Below are positions 34,183 through 42,623 of a DNA stretch of 64,000 bases, piece after piece. The DNA lies in the NCBI RefSeq assembly GCF_048388525.1, contig NZ_DBGCTQ010000092.1, positions 1-64,000 on the forward strand, read 5' to 3'. Made by a program: the position numbers and the translations under genes. Within the stretch, counting starts at the first letter, position 1. Each line of letters starts with the position of its first letter. The notes under the pieces were generated by a model. That model was not told where the DNA came from. It was given only the letters and a program-made list of their open reading frames with translations, and did not search any database. The stretch comes from BQOK01 sp048388525 (GTDB lineage Bacteria; Bacillota; Clostridia; Oscillospirales; Ruminococcaceae).

Positions 34183-35124
34183 ATGAGAGAACAGACACTG
34201 GAAAGAAAGCTGCGCCGCGCACAGCTGTGGAAGCGGATCAAAAACGATCGACTGCTGTATTTGATGCTGATCCCCATACTGGCGTGGTACCTGATCTTTT
34301 GTTATCTGCCCATGGGGGGCATTACCCTGGCGTTCCGCAACTACCGCTACGACACCGGCCTGTGGCACAGCCCCTGGGTGGGCTTTGACCATTTTAAAAC
34401 CATGTTCGGCGACGCGGAGTTCTGGCAGGCCTTCAAGAATACCATTGTTTTCAGCCTAGGCAAGCTGGCGTTCCACTTTCCGGTGCCCATTATTGTGGCG
34501 ATTTTGCTGAACGAGATCCGCCACCCGCGGGTGAAGAGGTTTTTTCAGACGGTGTTTACCTTTCCGCACTTTATCTCCTGGGTAGTGCTGTCCGGCATTT
34601 TAATCAACATGTTTGCCAGCAACGGCATTGTGAACCAGCTTTTGGGCACGCTGGGGCTGGAGCAGGTGGCGCCGCTGATGAGCCTGAGCTCCTTCCGGCC
34701 GTTCATCTGGGTGTCGAATATCTGGAAGGAGTTCGGCTGGGACTCGATCATCTACATGGCGGCGCTCACCGGCATTGACCCCCAGCTTTACGAGGCGGCG
34801 GGCATCGACGGCGCGAACCGGCTGCAAAAAATGCTGCACATCACCTGGCCGGGCATCCGCAGCACCGTGTGCATCATGCTGATCCTGCAGGTCGGCGGCA
34901 TTATGAGCGGGGCCTCGTTTGACCAGGTGTTCAACCTTTACAGCGCGCCGGTATACCCGGTGGCCGACACCATCGACACCTTTGTGTACCGCAAGTCGTT
35001 TATGCTGGGTACAAACTTTGGCTACACCACCGCGGTGGGGCTGCTGAAGTCGGTGATCGGGGTGGGCATGATCTGGGGCGCCAACAAAATCACCACCAAA
35101 ATGGGCGAGGACGGGTTGTTCTGA
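34183..35124 (+). CDS. Polysaccharide ABC transporter permease, LplB-like
   Basis: 313 residues, six transmembrane helices. N-terminal WKRIKNDRLLYLMLIPILAW and PMGGITLAFRNYRYDTGLWH are typical of LplB-type permeases. The EAA loop reads LYEAAGIDGANRLQKMLHIT. Pairs with the YtcP-type permease directly downstream. No ATPase gene nearby, so a shared ATPase is expected. Confidence 0.95.
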   Translation: MREQTLERKLRRAQLWKRIKNDRLLYLMLIPILAWYLIFCYLPMGGITLAFRNYRYDTGLWHSPWVGFDHFKTMFGDAEFWQAFKNTIVFSLGKLAFHFPVPIIVAILLNEIRHPRVKRFFQTVFTFPHFISWVVLSGILINMFASNGIVNQLLGTLGLEQVAPLMSLSSFRPFIWVSNIWKEFGWDSIIYMAALTGIDPQLYEAAGIDGANRLQKMLHITWPGIRSTVCIMLILQVGGIMSGASFDQVFNLYSAPVYPVADTIDTFVYRKSFMLGTNFGYTTAVGLLKSVIGVGMIWGANKITTKMGEDGLF

Positions 35125-35143
35125 AAGGAGGCCGCAAAGATCC

Positions 35144-36022
35144 ATGATAAAAAAGAAGAAAAAGCTTTCGGCCTTTGAGGTCGTGTTATACGCGGTGTTT
35201 GGGGTGCTGGCCCTTGTGACCCTGTACCCGTTTTACAACGTGCTGATCGTGTCGCTTTCCAACACGGTAACCAGCGCCCGGTATTCCCCCTACTTATACC
35301 CCCATGTGCTCGACTTTACCGGCTACAAGGCCATTGTGAAAGACATGTACTTTTTCAAATCGCTGGGCACCACCGTGTTCGTGACCGTTGTGGGCGTTGC
35401 GCTGAACATGACCTTTTCGGTGGTGGCCGCCTATGTGCTGAGCAAAAAGCGGCTGGCGGGGCGAAACTTCTTTTTAAGCATGATCCTGTTTACCATGCTG
35501 TTCTCGGGCGGGCTGATCCCCACCTACCTGGTGGTGTGCCAGCTGCATCTGGACAACACGGTGTGGTGCATGATCCTGCCCACCATGATCAGCACCTATT
35601 ACCTGATTATTATGAAAAACTACTTCGCAAGCCTGCCCCCCAGCCTGGAGGAGGCGGCCCGCATTGACGGGGCCAACGAATTCACGGTGCTGGCGCGCAT
35701 TTATGTGCCCATTTCGAAGCCTTTCATGGCCACCTTTGCGCTGTTTTACGCGGTGGAGCGGTGGAACGGCTGGTGGGAGGCCTTCCTTTACATCAACGAC
35801 AAGAACATCAAGCCCCTGCAAATTTATCTGCGGGATGTGCTGGTGAGCTTTAATACCCAGCTGGGCAGCCAGGCGCAGTCCATGCTGAGCGGCACCAAAG
35901 TGTTCGTGCAGTCGGTGCAGATGGCAGCCATTATTGTGACCATGGTGCCCATCATCTGCGTGTACCCCTTCCTGCAGAAATATTTTGTAAAAGGGGTAAT
36001 GATCGGCTCGGTGAAGGAGTAA
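35144..36022 (+). CDS. Carbohydrate ABC transporter permease, YtcP/LplC-like
   Basis: 292 residues, six transmembrane helices. KLSAFEVVLYAVFGVLALVT at the start and the EAA loop SLEEAARIDGANEFTVLARI are typical. The C-terminus ends QKYFVKGVMIGSVKE. AAAGGAGG lies 12 nt ahead of ATG 35144. Second permease of the transporter. Confidence 0.95.
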   Translation: MIKKKKKLSAFEVVLYAVFGVLALVTLYPFYNVLIVSLSNTVTSARYSPYLYPHVLDFTGYKAIVKDMYFFKSLGTTVFVTVVGVALNMTFSVVAAYVLSKKRLAGRNFFLSMILFTMLFSGGLIPTYLVVCQLHLDNTVWCMILPTMISTYYLIIMKNYFASLPPSLEEAARIDGANEFTVLARIYVPISKPFMATFALFYAVERWNGWWEAFLYINDKNIKPLQIYLRDVLVSFNTQLGSQAQSMLSGTKVFVQSVQMAAIIVTMVPIICVYPFLQKYFVKGVMIGSVKE

Positions 36023-36041
36023 CGCCCGGTGCGGGCGGTTT
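36023..36041 (+). terminator. Weak hairpin between permease and binding-protein genes
   Basis: CGCCCG/CGGGCG stem, 3-nt loop, GTTTT. It begins right at the permease stop. A second inverted repeat (CACACCA/TGGTGTG, about 36060-36080) and TATACT (36081-36086) follow, which may be a separate promoter for the lipoprotein gene. Confidence 0.5.
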
Positions 36042-36110
36042 TCAACGGCTTTCGCCGCGCACACCAGCGCGGTGGTGTGATATACTGACCATAAGAAAAG
36101 GAGAAGAACC

Positions 36111-37724
36111 ATGAAAAAAGCAAATCGTTTTCTTGCGCTTGGCCTGAGCGTAGCCATGGCTGCCGGGCTGCTGGCCGGCTGCGGCGGCGCCGGCCCGACC
36201 CCCGCAGGGTCTGCGGCAGACCCTGCTTCCGGCACAGATGCCGGAAGCAAAGCGCCTGTTGAGGTGTCCATCGCCATTTGGGGCGTGGAGGAAGCACTTT
36301 CCAACCCGGACGACCCCGTGCTCAAGCAGATCGAGGAGAAGACCGGCGTGAAGCTGGTGCCCCAGAACGTTACCTGGGACGACTCGGAACAAAAGATCCA
36401 GCTGTGGGCCACCAACGGCCAGCTGCCCGACATTTTTGCCGGCGACTTTGTGGCAAAATCCTTCTATGGCAACTGGATCGAGCAGGGCGTGATCCGCGCG
36501 CTGCCGGAGGATCTTTCGGCCTACCCCAACCTGGCCGAGCACATGCAGATGGAGCGCGCCCAGGCCGCCGCCCGTGACGGCAAGCTGTACATGATCCCCC
36601 GCACCACCTACGGCGACATCAGCTACAGCGTGCTGGACCGCAACGTGGTGTATCGCTGGGACCTGGCCCAGGCCGCCGGCGTGACCAAGGAGCCCGAGAC
36701 CTATGAGGAGTTTGCCGACATGATCAAACGGATCGTGGCCGCCGACCCCGAGGGCAAGCACATTTCCGGCATGACCCAGGCACTGCCCGAACTGATCGGC
36801 GGGTTTGTGTATCCGTATGCCGGCATCATCGACAAAAAATGGGTGGCCGACGCGAGCGGCAAATTTGCCCCCAGCTATTTTGCAGACCGGGACGCTTTGG
36901 TGAGCGCCATGCAGTTTGCCCGTGATATGTACACCGAGGGCGTGATCGAGAAAGACATCGCCCTGGCGAAGCTGGAAACCAGCAAGGAGAAGTACCTGCA
37001 GGGCCAAAGCGCCGCCATGGTGTTCGCCTGGTCCGGCCCCGCCGGCCTGGAGAGCAACATCGGCCGCGATTACGATGAGCTTTACGGCGCGGGCAGCTTT
37101 TTGGAAAACAACCGCATTGCCAAGCTGTATCCCTCGGCCGACGGCAACCGCTACTACTTTGTGGACACCGAATCCTGGTCCGAGAGCTATATCTCCGCCA
37201 AGGTGGACGACGAAAAGATGGCCGCAATCTGCCGTTTGTTCGACTACCTGTACTCCGAAGAGGGGAGCCGCCTTGTGTTCTGTGGCTTTGAGGGCGAGGA
37301 CTACGATGTGAAGGACGGCAAGGTGGTCATGCGCGAGGGCGTGAACCCCACCGAGAAGTATACCTACTGCAACTCGAACTCCAACCTGACCAGCCTGGCC
37401 ATGTGGAACCCGGAATCCTGGGATACCAGCTTCCCCTCGGCCATTTCGCCCGCGTACCGCGCCCTGAACGAGGCGCGCCACGAAGACGCGGTGAAGAACG
37501 GCACCCTGCCCGCCTATTACGACGGCGTGCTGTTCCTTTCGACCCCTCTGAAGGACGCTTTTACCTACAGCACCAACGACGACCTGCTGCAGATCATGAT
37601 GGGCACCGACCCCGTGGAAAAGATGGTGGATGATCTGCTGGCCTCTTATGAGGGCAAGGGTCTGTCCGCCATGCTGGACGAGGTGAACGCCAAGGCCGCC
37701 GAGTTGGGGATCAAGGCGAAGTAA
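36111..37724 (+). CDS. Carbohydrate ABC transporter solute-binding lipoprotein, LipO/YtcQ-like
   Basis: 537 residues, the large size typical of partners of LplB/YtcP permeases. Signal peptide with lipobox LLAGCGG (lipidated Cys near residue 24), Gly/Pro/Ala linker, then VEVSIAIWGVEEAL at the start of the binding domain. AAAAGGAG lies upstream of ATG 36111. The gene may have its own promoter with an inverted repeat beside it, which would give the excess binding protein these systems need. Confidence 0.93.
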   Translation: MKKANRFLALGLSVAMAAGLLAGCGGAGPTPAGSAADPASGTDAGSKAPVEVSIAIWGVEEALSNPDDPVLKQIEEKTGVKLVPQNVTWDDSEQKIQLWATNGQLPDIFAGDFVAKSFYGNWIEQGVIRALPEDLSAYPNLAEHMQMERAQAAARDGKLYMIPRTTYGDISYSVLDRNVVYRWDLAQAAGVTKEPETYEEFADMIKRIVAADPEGKHISGMTQALPELIGGFVYPYAGIIDKKWVADASGKFAPSYFADRDALVSAMQFARDMYTEGVIEKDIALAKLETSKEKYLQGQSAAMVFAWSGPAGLESNIGRDYDELYGAGSFLENNRIAKLYPSADGNRYYFVDTESWSESYISAKVDDEKMAAICRLFDYLYSEEGSRLVFCGFEGEDYDVKDGKVVMREGVNPTEKYTYCNSNSNLTSLAMWNPESWDTSFPSAISPAYRALNEARHEDAVKNGTLPAYYDGVLFLSTPLKDAFTYSTNDDLLQIMMGTDPVEKMVDDLLASYEGKGLSAMLDEVNAKAAELGIKAK

Positions 37725-37765
37725 AAAGGATATCCTTTAAAAACCCGCCACTAAAAAAGAATGAG

Positions 37766-37803
37766 AGCGTGGGCAGGGCTGCCGGCCCTGCCCACGCTGT
37801 TTT
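37766..37803 (+). terminator. Terminator after the solute-binding protein gene
   Basis: 14-bp perfect stem (AGCGTGGGCAGGGC and complement), TGCCG loop, then GTTTTAT. Part of the stem lies 17-54 nt before the next ATG, so it could also attenuate the downstream genes. Confidence 0.8.
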
Positions 37804-37819
37804 ATGGAGAGAAACGCGT

Positions 37820-39466
37820 ATGGAACAAACCGTGTTTGAGGGCGCGATCAGCGCCCGGGAGGAGTTTTTTTACCCGGACACCGCCCGCGGCCCGCTGCCG
37901 GCCGGGCTGCGGCTGGCCATGCCCCTGAACGGCCGGCCGGGGGTGCAGCTTTTGCTGGCGGCCGGCAAGATAGCGGTGAAAGCCGCGCTGGAAAGCGACA
38001 GCTTTACGCCGGAGTTTTTTGCGATGAAGGCCGTTCCCGTGGAGTATAACACCGGCGACGGCATCCAGCAGGGGGGCGCCATGGTGCTGGCCGAACGCCC
38101 CGGCGAAAAACCGGCCTATGCCACCCGGCTGGCGCCTTTTTGGGTGTACGACTGCCTGAAACCCGCGCCAACGGGGGAGATCGAGCCTGAAAACGGGCTT
38201 GCGGCGCTGTATGTTTGCCTGTGCCCCAAGCCGGGGCTTGCGGCGGGGGAACACACGGCGGTGCTGCGCTTTGGGGAATACCGGTGCACCCTGCGCGTGC
38301 GGGTGTACGGGACGGCGATCCCGCAGGACGCGTTCCCCGTGACCAACTGGTTCAGCCAGGAGGCGATCTGCCGCTTCCACGGGGTGGAAAAGGGCACCCC
38401 GGCCTTTTACGACATGGTGCGGCGGTACGCCCGGGCCATGCGGCGGATGCACCAAACCATGTTTTACATTGAGCTGGACGACGCCTGCGTTGCCGCACGG
38501 GAGCCGTACCGATTCGACTTTGAGTACCTGTGCCCCATGATCGAGAGCTTTTTTGCCGAGGGGATGCAGCGCATGGAGCTGGGAACCCTGTTGAGCCGCG
38601 GCTTTTTGCCGGGCGGCGCGCCGGACATGTACACCGACTCGTTCAAATGCGCCATGGCGCCCGAGCTGCCCATCGACAGCCCCGAGGGGTATGTGGTGAC
38701 TGTGCGGTTCGTGCAGGCGCTGGCGGAGTTTTTGACCCGGCACGGCTGGCAGGACAAGGTGCTCTTTCACATCCACGACGAGCCGGACATCCACTTTAAG
38801 GATCAGCATACCCTGAACGCCCGCAAGCGGCAGTATTATCTTGCGGCAGGCATTCTGCGCAAGTATCTGCCCGGGGTGCGGGTGATCGAAGCGGTGGGCT
38901 CGGCCGAATTCCGGGGCGGCGTGGACATCTGGGTGCCGGGCACCCCCGGCTACGAGGAGAACCAGGCCGCCTTCGACGGGCTGGCCGCGCTGGGCGAGGA
39001 GGTCTGGGGGTATGTGTGCTGCGGGCCCGAGGGGAACTGGCTGAACCGCTTTTTGGATTTTGCGCTGCTTAAGGGGCGGCTGCTGTTCTGGGGCTGCGCG
39101 GCGAACCGCCTGGGGGGCTTTCTGCACTGGGGCTTCAACCAGTTCGCCCCGGGCATGGACCCTTTCCGGGCCACCAGCTGCCCAAACCCCACGGGAATCG
39201 GCACGAATTTTCCGTGCGGGGATGCCTTTGTGGTGTATCCGGGCACGGACGGACCCTGGCCGGGCATGCGCATGGAGGCGGCCCGGCGGGGCGCAGAGGA
39301 CGCAGCCCTGCTGGCGCTGCTGCGCGGGCGGGACCCGGCGGCGCACGACGCGCTGGCAGCCCGGGTGTTTGTAAACAACCACCAATACAACGACGACCCG
39401 GCGGTGTTTGAGCGGGTGTACGAGGAGCTGCTGCGGGCGCTGGAAAAGCAGGAGGCAAGGGCATGA
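37820..39466 (+). CDS. DUF4091 (GH123-like) protein
   Basis: 548 residues. N-terminal beta-sandwich region to about residue 190, then a TIM-barrel-like part with KVLFHIHDEPDIHFK and a C-terminal GGFLHWGFNQFAPGMDPF, GDAFVVYPGTDGPWPGMRME and AARRGAEDAALL, which is the DUF4091 pattern. DUF4091 is related to GH123 N-acetyl-beta-galactosaminidases; the HDEPD motif is a candidate for catalytic acids, but activity is unproven. ATG 37820 was chosen as the first with GGAGAG upstream. No signal peptide. Overlaps the next gene by 4 bp. Confidence 0.85.
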   Translation: MEQTVFEGAISAREEFFYPDTARGPLPAGLRLAMPLNGRPGVQLLLAAGKIAVKAALESDSFTPEFFAMKAVPVEYNTGDGIQQGGAMVLAERPGEKPAYATRLAPFWVYDCLKPAPTGEIEPENGLAALYVCLCPKPGLAAGEHTAVLRFGEYRCTLRVRVYGTAIPQDAFPVTNWFSQEAICRFHGVEKGTPAFYDMVRRYARAMRRMHQTMFYIELDDACVAAREPYRFDFEYLCPMIESFFAEGMQRMELGTLLSRGFLPGGAPDMYTDSFKCAMAPELPIDSPEGYVVTVRFVQALAEFLTRHGWQDKVLFHIHDEPDIHFKDQHTLNARKRQYYLAAGILRKYLPGVRVIEAVGSAEFRGGVDIWVPGTPGYEENQAAFDGLAALGEEVWGYVCCGPEGNWLNRFLDFALLKGRLLFWGCAANRLGGFLHWGFNQFAPGMDPFRATSCPNPTGIGTNFPCGDAFVVYPGTDGPWPGMRMEAARRGAEDAALLALLRGRDPAAHDALAARVFVNNHQYNDDPAVFERVYEELLRALEKQEARA

Positions 39467-40698
39467 AGCAGGTAACGGCGGTGCTGGTCGGCGCGGGGGC
39501 GCGGGGGCAGATCTATGCCGAATATGCCCGGCAGCACCCGGAGGAGCTCAGGATCGTGGCGGTGGCCGAGCCGCGGCAGGACCGGCGGGAGCTGGCGTGC
39601 CGGGCGCACGGTGTTGGGCCGGAGCACAGCTTTTCCAGCTGGGAGCCCCTGCTGGAAAAGCCCCGCATGGCGGACGCGGCGCTGATCTGCACCCTGGACG
39701 GGCTGCACACCGCCCCGGCCCTGGCGGCGCTGGAAAAGGGCTACCACGTTTTGCTGGAAAAGCCCATGAGCAATTCTGAGGCGGAGTGCAGGGCCATTGC
39801 CGCCGCAGCCGAGCGGGCAAACCGGGTGCTGTGCGTGTGCCATGTGCTGCGCTATACCCCGTTTTATGCCGCACTGAAACGCCTGGTGGACGAAGGGGCG
39901 GTGGGCGAGGTGGCGGCCCTGGCGCAGATCGAGAACGTGGGGTATTGGCACCACGCCCACAGCTTTGTGCGGGGCAACTGGCGCAGCGGGGCGGTCTCGC
40001 CCATGATCCTGCAAAAGAGCTGCCACGACATGGACATTCTGCTGTGGCTGGTGGGGCGGCGCTGTGAGCGGGTGGCGAGCTTTGGCAGCCTGCGGCACTT
40101 CGACGCGGCCCACGCCCCCAAGGGCGCGCCCGCCCGCTGCCTGGACGGCTGCCCGGCCAGCGGCAGCTGCCCTTATTACGCGCCGCGCATCTATTTGACC
40201 GAAAACGTGGGCTGGCCCACGGACATGCTCACCACCGACCTGAGCTGCGAGGGCAGGGAAAAGGCGCTGCGGGAGGGGCCGTACGGCCGGTGTGTGTACC
40301 GGTGCGACAACGACGTGGTGGACCGGCAGGTGGTGAACCTGGAGTTTGAGGGCGGGGCCGTGGCCAGTTTTGCCATGACCGCGTTTACCACGGACATGGC
40401 CCGCCAGCTGAAAATCACGGGCACCGGGGGGCAGATCACGGCGGACATGAACACCGGGCGGGTCAGCCTGCACCGCTTTGGGCAGGCGGAGCCACAGGTG
40501 ATCCCTGTGGAAGCGCCGCCCGAGACCAACAATTACGGCCATGGCGGCGGCGATTATTACCTGATGCGGGATTTTGTGCGGGCCGTGCGGCAGGGGGGAG
40601 CGCAGACGCTTTCTTCGGCGCAGGCCTCGCTGCAGGGGCACCTGATCTGTTTTGCAGCCGAGCGCTCACGCCGGCAGCACACTGTGGAGGAATTGTAA
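39463..40698 (+). CDS. Gfo/Idh/MocA-family oxidoreductase
   Basis: 411 residues. Rossmann NAD-binding start (AVLVGAGARGQIYAEYA), the EKP motif (VLLEKPMSNS) and the C-terminal alpha/beta substrate domain. Family members oxidise or reduce sugar hydroxyls, or act as NAD-dependent glycosidases (GH109). An inserted cysteine-rich stretch (RCLDGCPASGSCPYY, about residues 225-240) is present between the two halves of the substrate domain. Start overlaps the DUF4091 stop (ATGA). With its neighbours it suggests processing of a modified or amino sugar. Confidence 0.9.
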   Translation: MKQVTAVLVGAGARGQIYAEYARQHPEELRIVAVAEPRQDRRELACRAHGVGPEHSFSSWEPLLEKPRMADAALICTLDGLHTAPALAALEKGYHVLLEKPMSNSEAECRAIAAAAERANRVLCVCHVLRYTPFYAALKRLVDEGAVGEVAALAQIENVGYWHHAHSFVRGNWRSGAVSPMILQKSCHDMDILLWLVGRRCERVASFGSLRHFDAAHAPKGAPARCLDGCPASGSCPYYAPRIYLTENVGWPTDMLTTDLSCEGREKALREGPYGRCVYRCDNDVVDRQVVNLEFEGGAVASFAMTAFTTDMARQLKITGTGGQITADMNTGRVSLHRFGQAEPQVIPVEAPPETNNYGHGGGDYYLMRDFVRAVRQGGAQTLSSAQASLQGHLICFAAERSRRQHTVEEL

Positions 40699-40813
40699 AA
40701 GTGCGCAGAGACCTGACAGGAAAGAAAAGGCGGGAGGCTGGCGCCGCGGTTTGCAGAGCGCGGCGGCCGCCGGAGCGCCGCAGGAAGCTGTGGGAAAGGG
40801 GGAATGAGGCCTG

Positions 40814-42346
40814 ATGAAGCGTATCATGCGCCCTGCGGCGCAGACAAGCGCCGGGCCGACGGTGGAGTTTCTGCCGGGAGAGGTTTGGTTTGGCGGCGCG
40901 GTGACCGACGGTATTTGCCAGCCTTATACCGCGCAGAGCTGCCGTACCCTGGAGCTGCGCTGCAACCGCACACCGAACCAGGCCATGCCGCTGCTGGTCT
41001 CGACCAAAGGGCGGTGGCTGTGGAACGGCGCTGGGATGCTGGTGCGGATGGGCAGCGGATGCATTTGGTGCAGCGCCGGCACCCTGGCGGGGCAGGAGCA
41101 GGGGGGCCTGCGCGGGGCGTACCTTGGCGCAATGCGGCGGTTTTTCCCCTTTTGCGGGGCGGGTCCCTCGGAAAAGCTGAGGGAGGCCCCGGTATACAAC
41201 ACCTGGATCGAACTGACCTTTCACCAGACCCAGCAGGCGGTGCTGCGGTATGCCGGGGACATTCTGGCCCACGGCCTGCCCGCCGGGGTGCTGATGATCG
41301 ACGACGGCTGGAGCGACTATTATGGAAAATGGAGCTTTTCCGCCGAAAGGTTCCCCAGCCCCGGCGCCCTGCTGGCCGAGCTGCGGCGGCTGGGGTTTGC
41401 GGTGATGCTGTGGGTATGCCCGTTTATCACGCCGGACACCCTGGAATACCGGGAGCTGGAGCAGAAGGGGCTGCTGGTAAAAAACGGCCAGGGCGAGGTA
41501 CACATCGCCCACTGGTGGAACGGCTGGTCGGCCATTTTGGATATGACCCGCCCCCAGGCATGCGCCTGGCTGAAAGAGCGGCTGGACGCCCTTGCGGCCC
41601 TGGGTGTGGAGGGCTTCAAGTTTGACGGGGGCGACAGCCTGTACTACCCCGAGGGCGGCGAGGAGAGCCCCGACGCGCACTCGCGGGCCTGGGCGCGCTT
41701 TGGAGAACAATATGCCCTGAACGAATTCCGGGTGACCGCCGGCGCGGGGGGGCGGCCGCTTTTGCAGCGGCTGTGCGACAAGGACCACAGCTGGGGCGAA
41801 ACCGGGCTTGCGGCGCTGGTGCCCGATGCGCTGGTGCAGGGCCTTACCGGGCACCCGTTCCTGTGCCCGGACATGATCGGCGGAGGGGAGTACCGGAATT
41901 TTTACGGCCAGGGCGCATTGGACGGGGAGCTGTTCGTGCGGTGGGCCGAAGCGGCCTGCCTGATGCCGGTGATGCAGTTTTCGGCCGCGCCCTGGCGGGT
42001 GTTGGGGAAGCGGGACTTTGCGGCAGTGCTGCGCGCCGTGGAGACCCGCGCCCGCTTTTTGCCCGCGCTGCGCACGGCGTGGGAGCACTGTGCCCGCACA
42101 GGCGAACCCATCCTGCGGCCTATGGCGTACGAATTTCCCAATGAGCCGTGCGATGCGGTCACGGACCAGTTCATGCTGGGGGAAGAGCTGCTGGTGGCGC
42201 CTCTGCTGCGCAAGGGCGCGGAGGAGAGAACGGTGTATCTTCCCAAGGGCGTGTGGAAGCAAAACGCGCAAAGTATTGCGAGCGGCGGCGCATGGCAGGT
42301 TTTTGATGCACAGCAGGGCCCGCTGGTGTTCGAGCGGGGAAATTGA
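40814..42346 (+). CDS. Glycoside hydrolase family 31-type enzyme, compact form
   Basis: 510 residues, shorter than most GH31 proteins; the N-terminal sandwich is reduced. The barrel shows GVLMIDDGWSDYYGKWSF, nucleophile Asp271 in VEGFKFDGGDSLYY, and an acid/base candidate in DKDHSWGETGL or PDMIGGGEYRNFYGQ. The C-terminal FMLGEELLVAPLL and VYLPKGVW are GH31 hallmarks. The start is uncertain (ATG 40814 or 40826; weak SD GAGG). The 115-bp gap before it is GC-rich and shows no promoter. Substrate unknown; last gene of the second glycan locus. Confidence 0.85.
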   Translation: MKRIMRPAAQTSAGPTVEFLPGEVWFGGAVTDGICQPYTAQSCRTLELRCNRTPNQAMPLLVSTKGRWLWNGAGMLVRMGSGCIWCSAGTLAGQEQGGLRGAYLGAMRRFFPFCGAGPSEKLREAPVYNTWIELTFHQTQQAVLRYAGDILAHGLPAGVLMIDDGWSDYYGKWSFSAERFPSPGALLAELRRLGFAVMLWVCPFITPDTLEYRELEQKGLLVKNGQGEVHIAHWWNGWSAILDMTRPQACAWLKERLDALAALGVEGFKFDGGDSLYYPEGGEESPDAHSRAWARFGEQYALNEFRVTAGAGGRPLLQRLCDKDHSWGETGLAALVPDALVQGLTGHPFLCPDMIGGGEYRNFYGQGALDGELFVRWAEAACLMPVMQFSAAPWRVLGKRDFAAVLRAVETRARFLPALRTAWEHCARTGEPILRPMAYEFPNEPCDAVTDQFMLGEELLVAPLLRKGAEERTVYLPKGVWKQNAQSIASGGAWQVFDAQQGPLVFERGN

Positions 42347-42372
42347 GCCGGAAGAAAAAATGAAAAATAAGT

Positions 42373-42426
42373 GGGCAGGGGCCCGCCGCTCGCTTAAAAA
42401 ACAGCGCGGCGGGCCCCTGCCCTTAT
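42373..42426 (+). terminator. Terminator of the second glycan operon
   Basis: 17-bp perfect stem (GGGCAGGGGCCCGCCGC and complement), 16-nt loop, then TTATTT. It marks the left border of an AT-rich segment. Confidence 0.88.
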
Positions 42427-42623
42427 TTGAGAAGCATACGGCCTTTTACCGCTGCTTTTCCGCTGGGTCTATTAAAAATTCGGGAAATTATTTCAGCTAT
42501 TACTGCCCAGGAATAATTGAAGCGAATTTTTATCCTCAAAAATGAATGTAAAATGGACTTGCAATAAAGGGGCGACACTTAGATGTCTTATTTTTGAACG
42601 CGAATCCAGCCCTCTATTGACTC
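42427..42623. other. AT-rich gap right of the glycan operon
   Basis: No gene, tRNA fragment or clear repeat seen. Sequence composition changes here from GC-rich to AT-rich. Confidence 0.5.

Noticed and set aside
42427..42623. Direct repeat of the tRNA-Leu 3' end as an att site
   Set aside because: I compared the region by eye with the last 20 bases of the tRNA and saw no copy.
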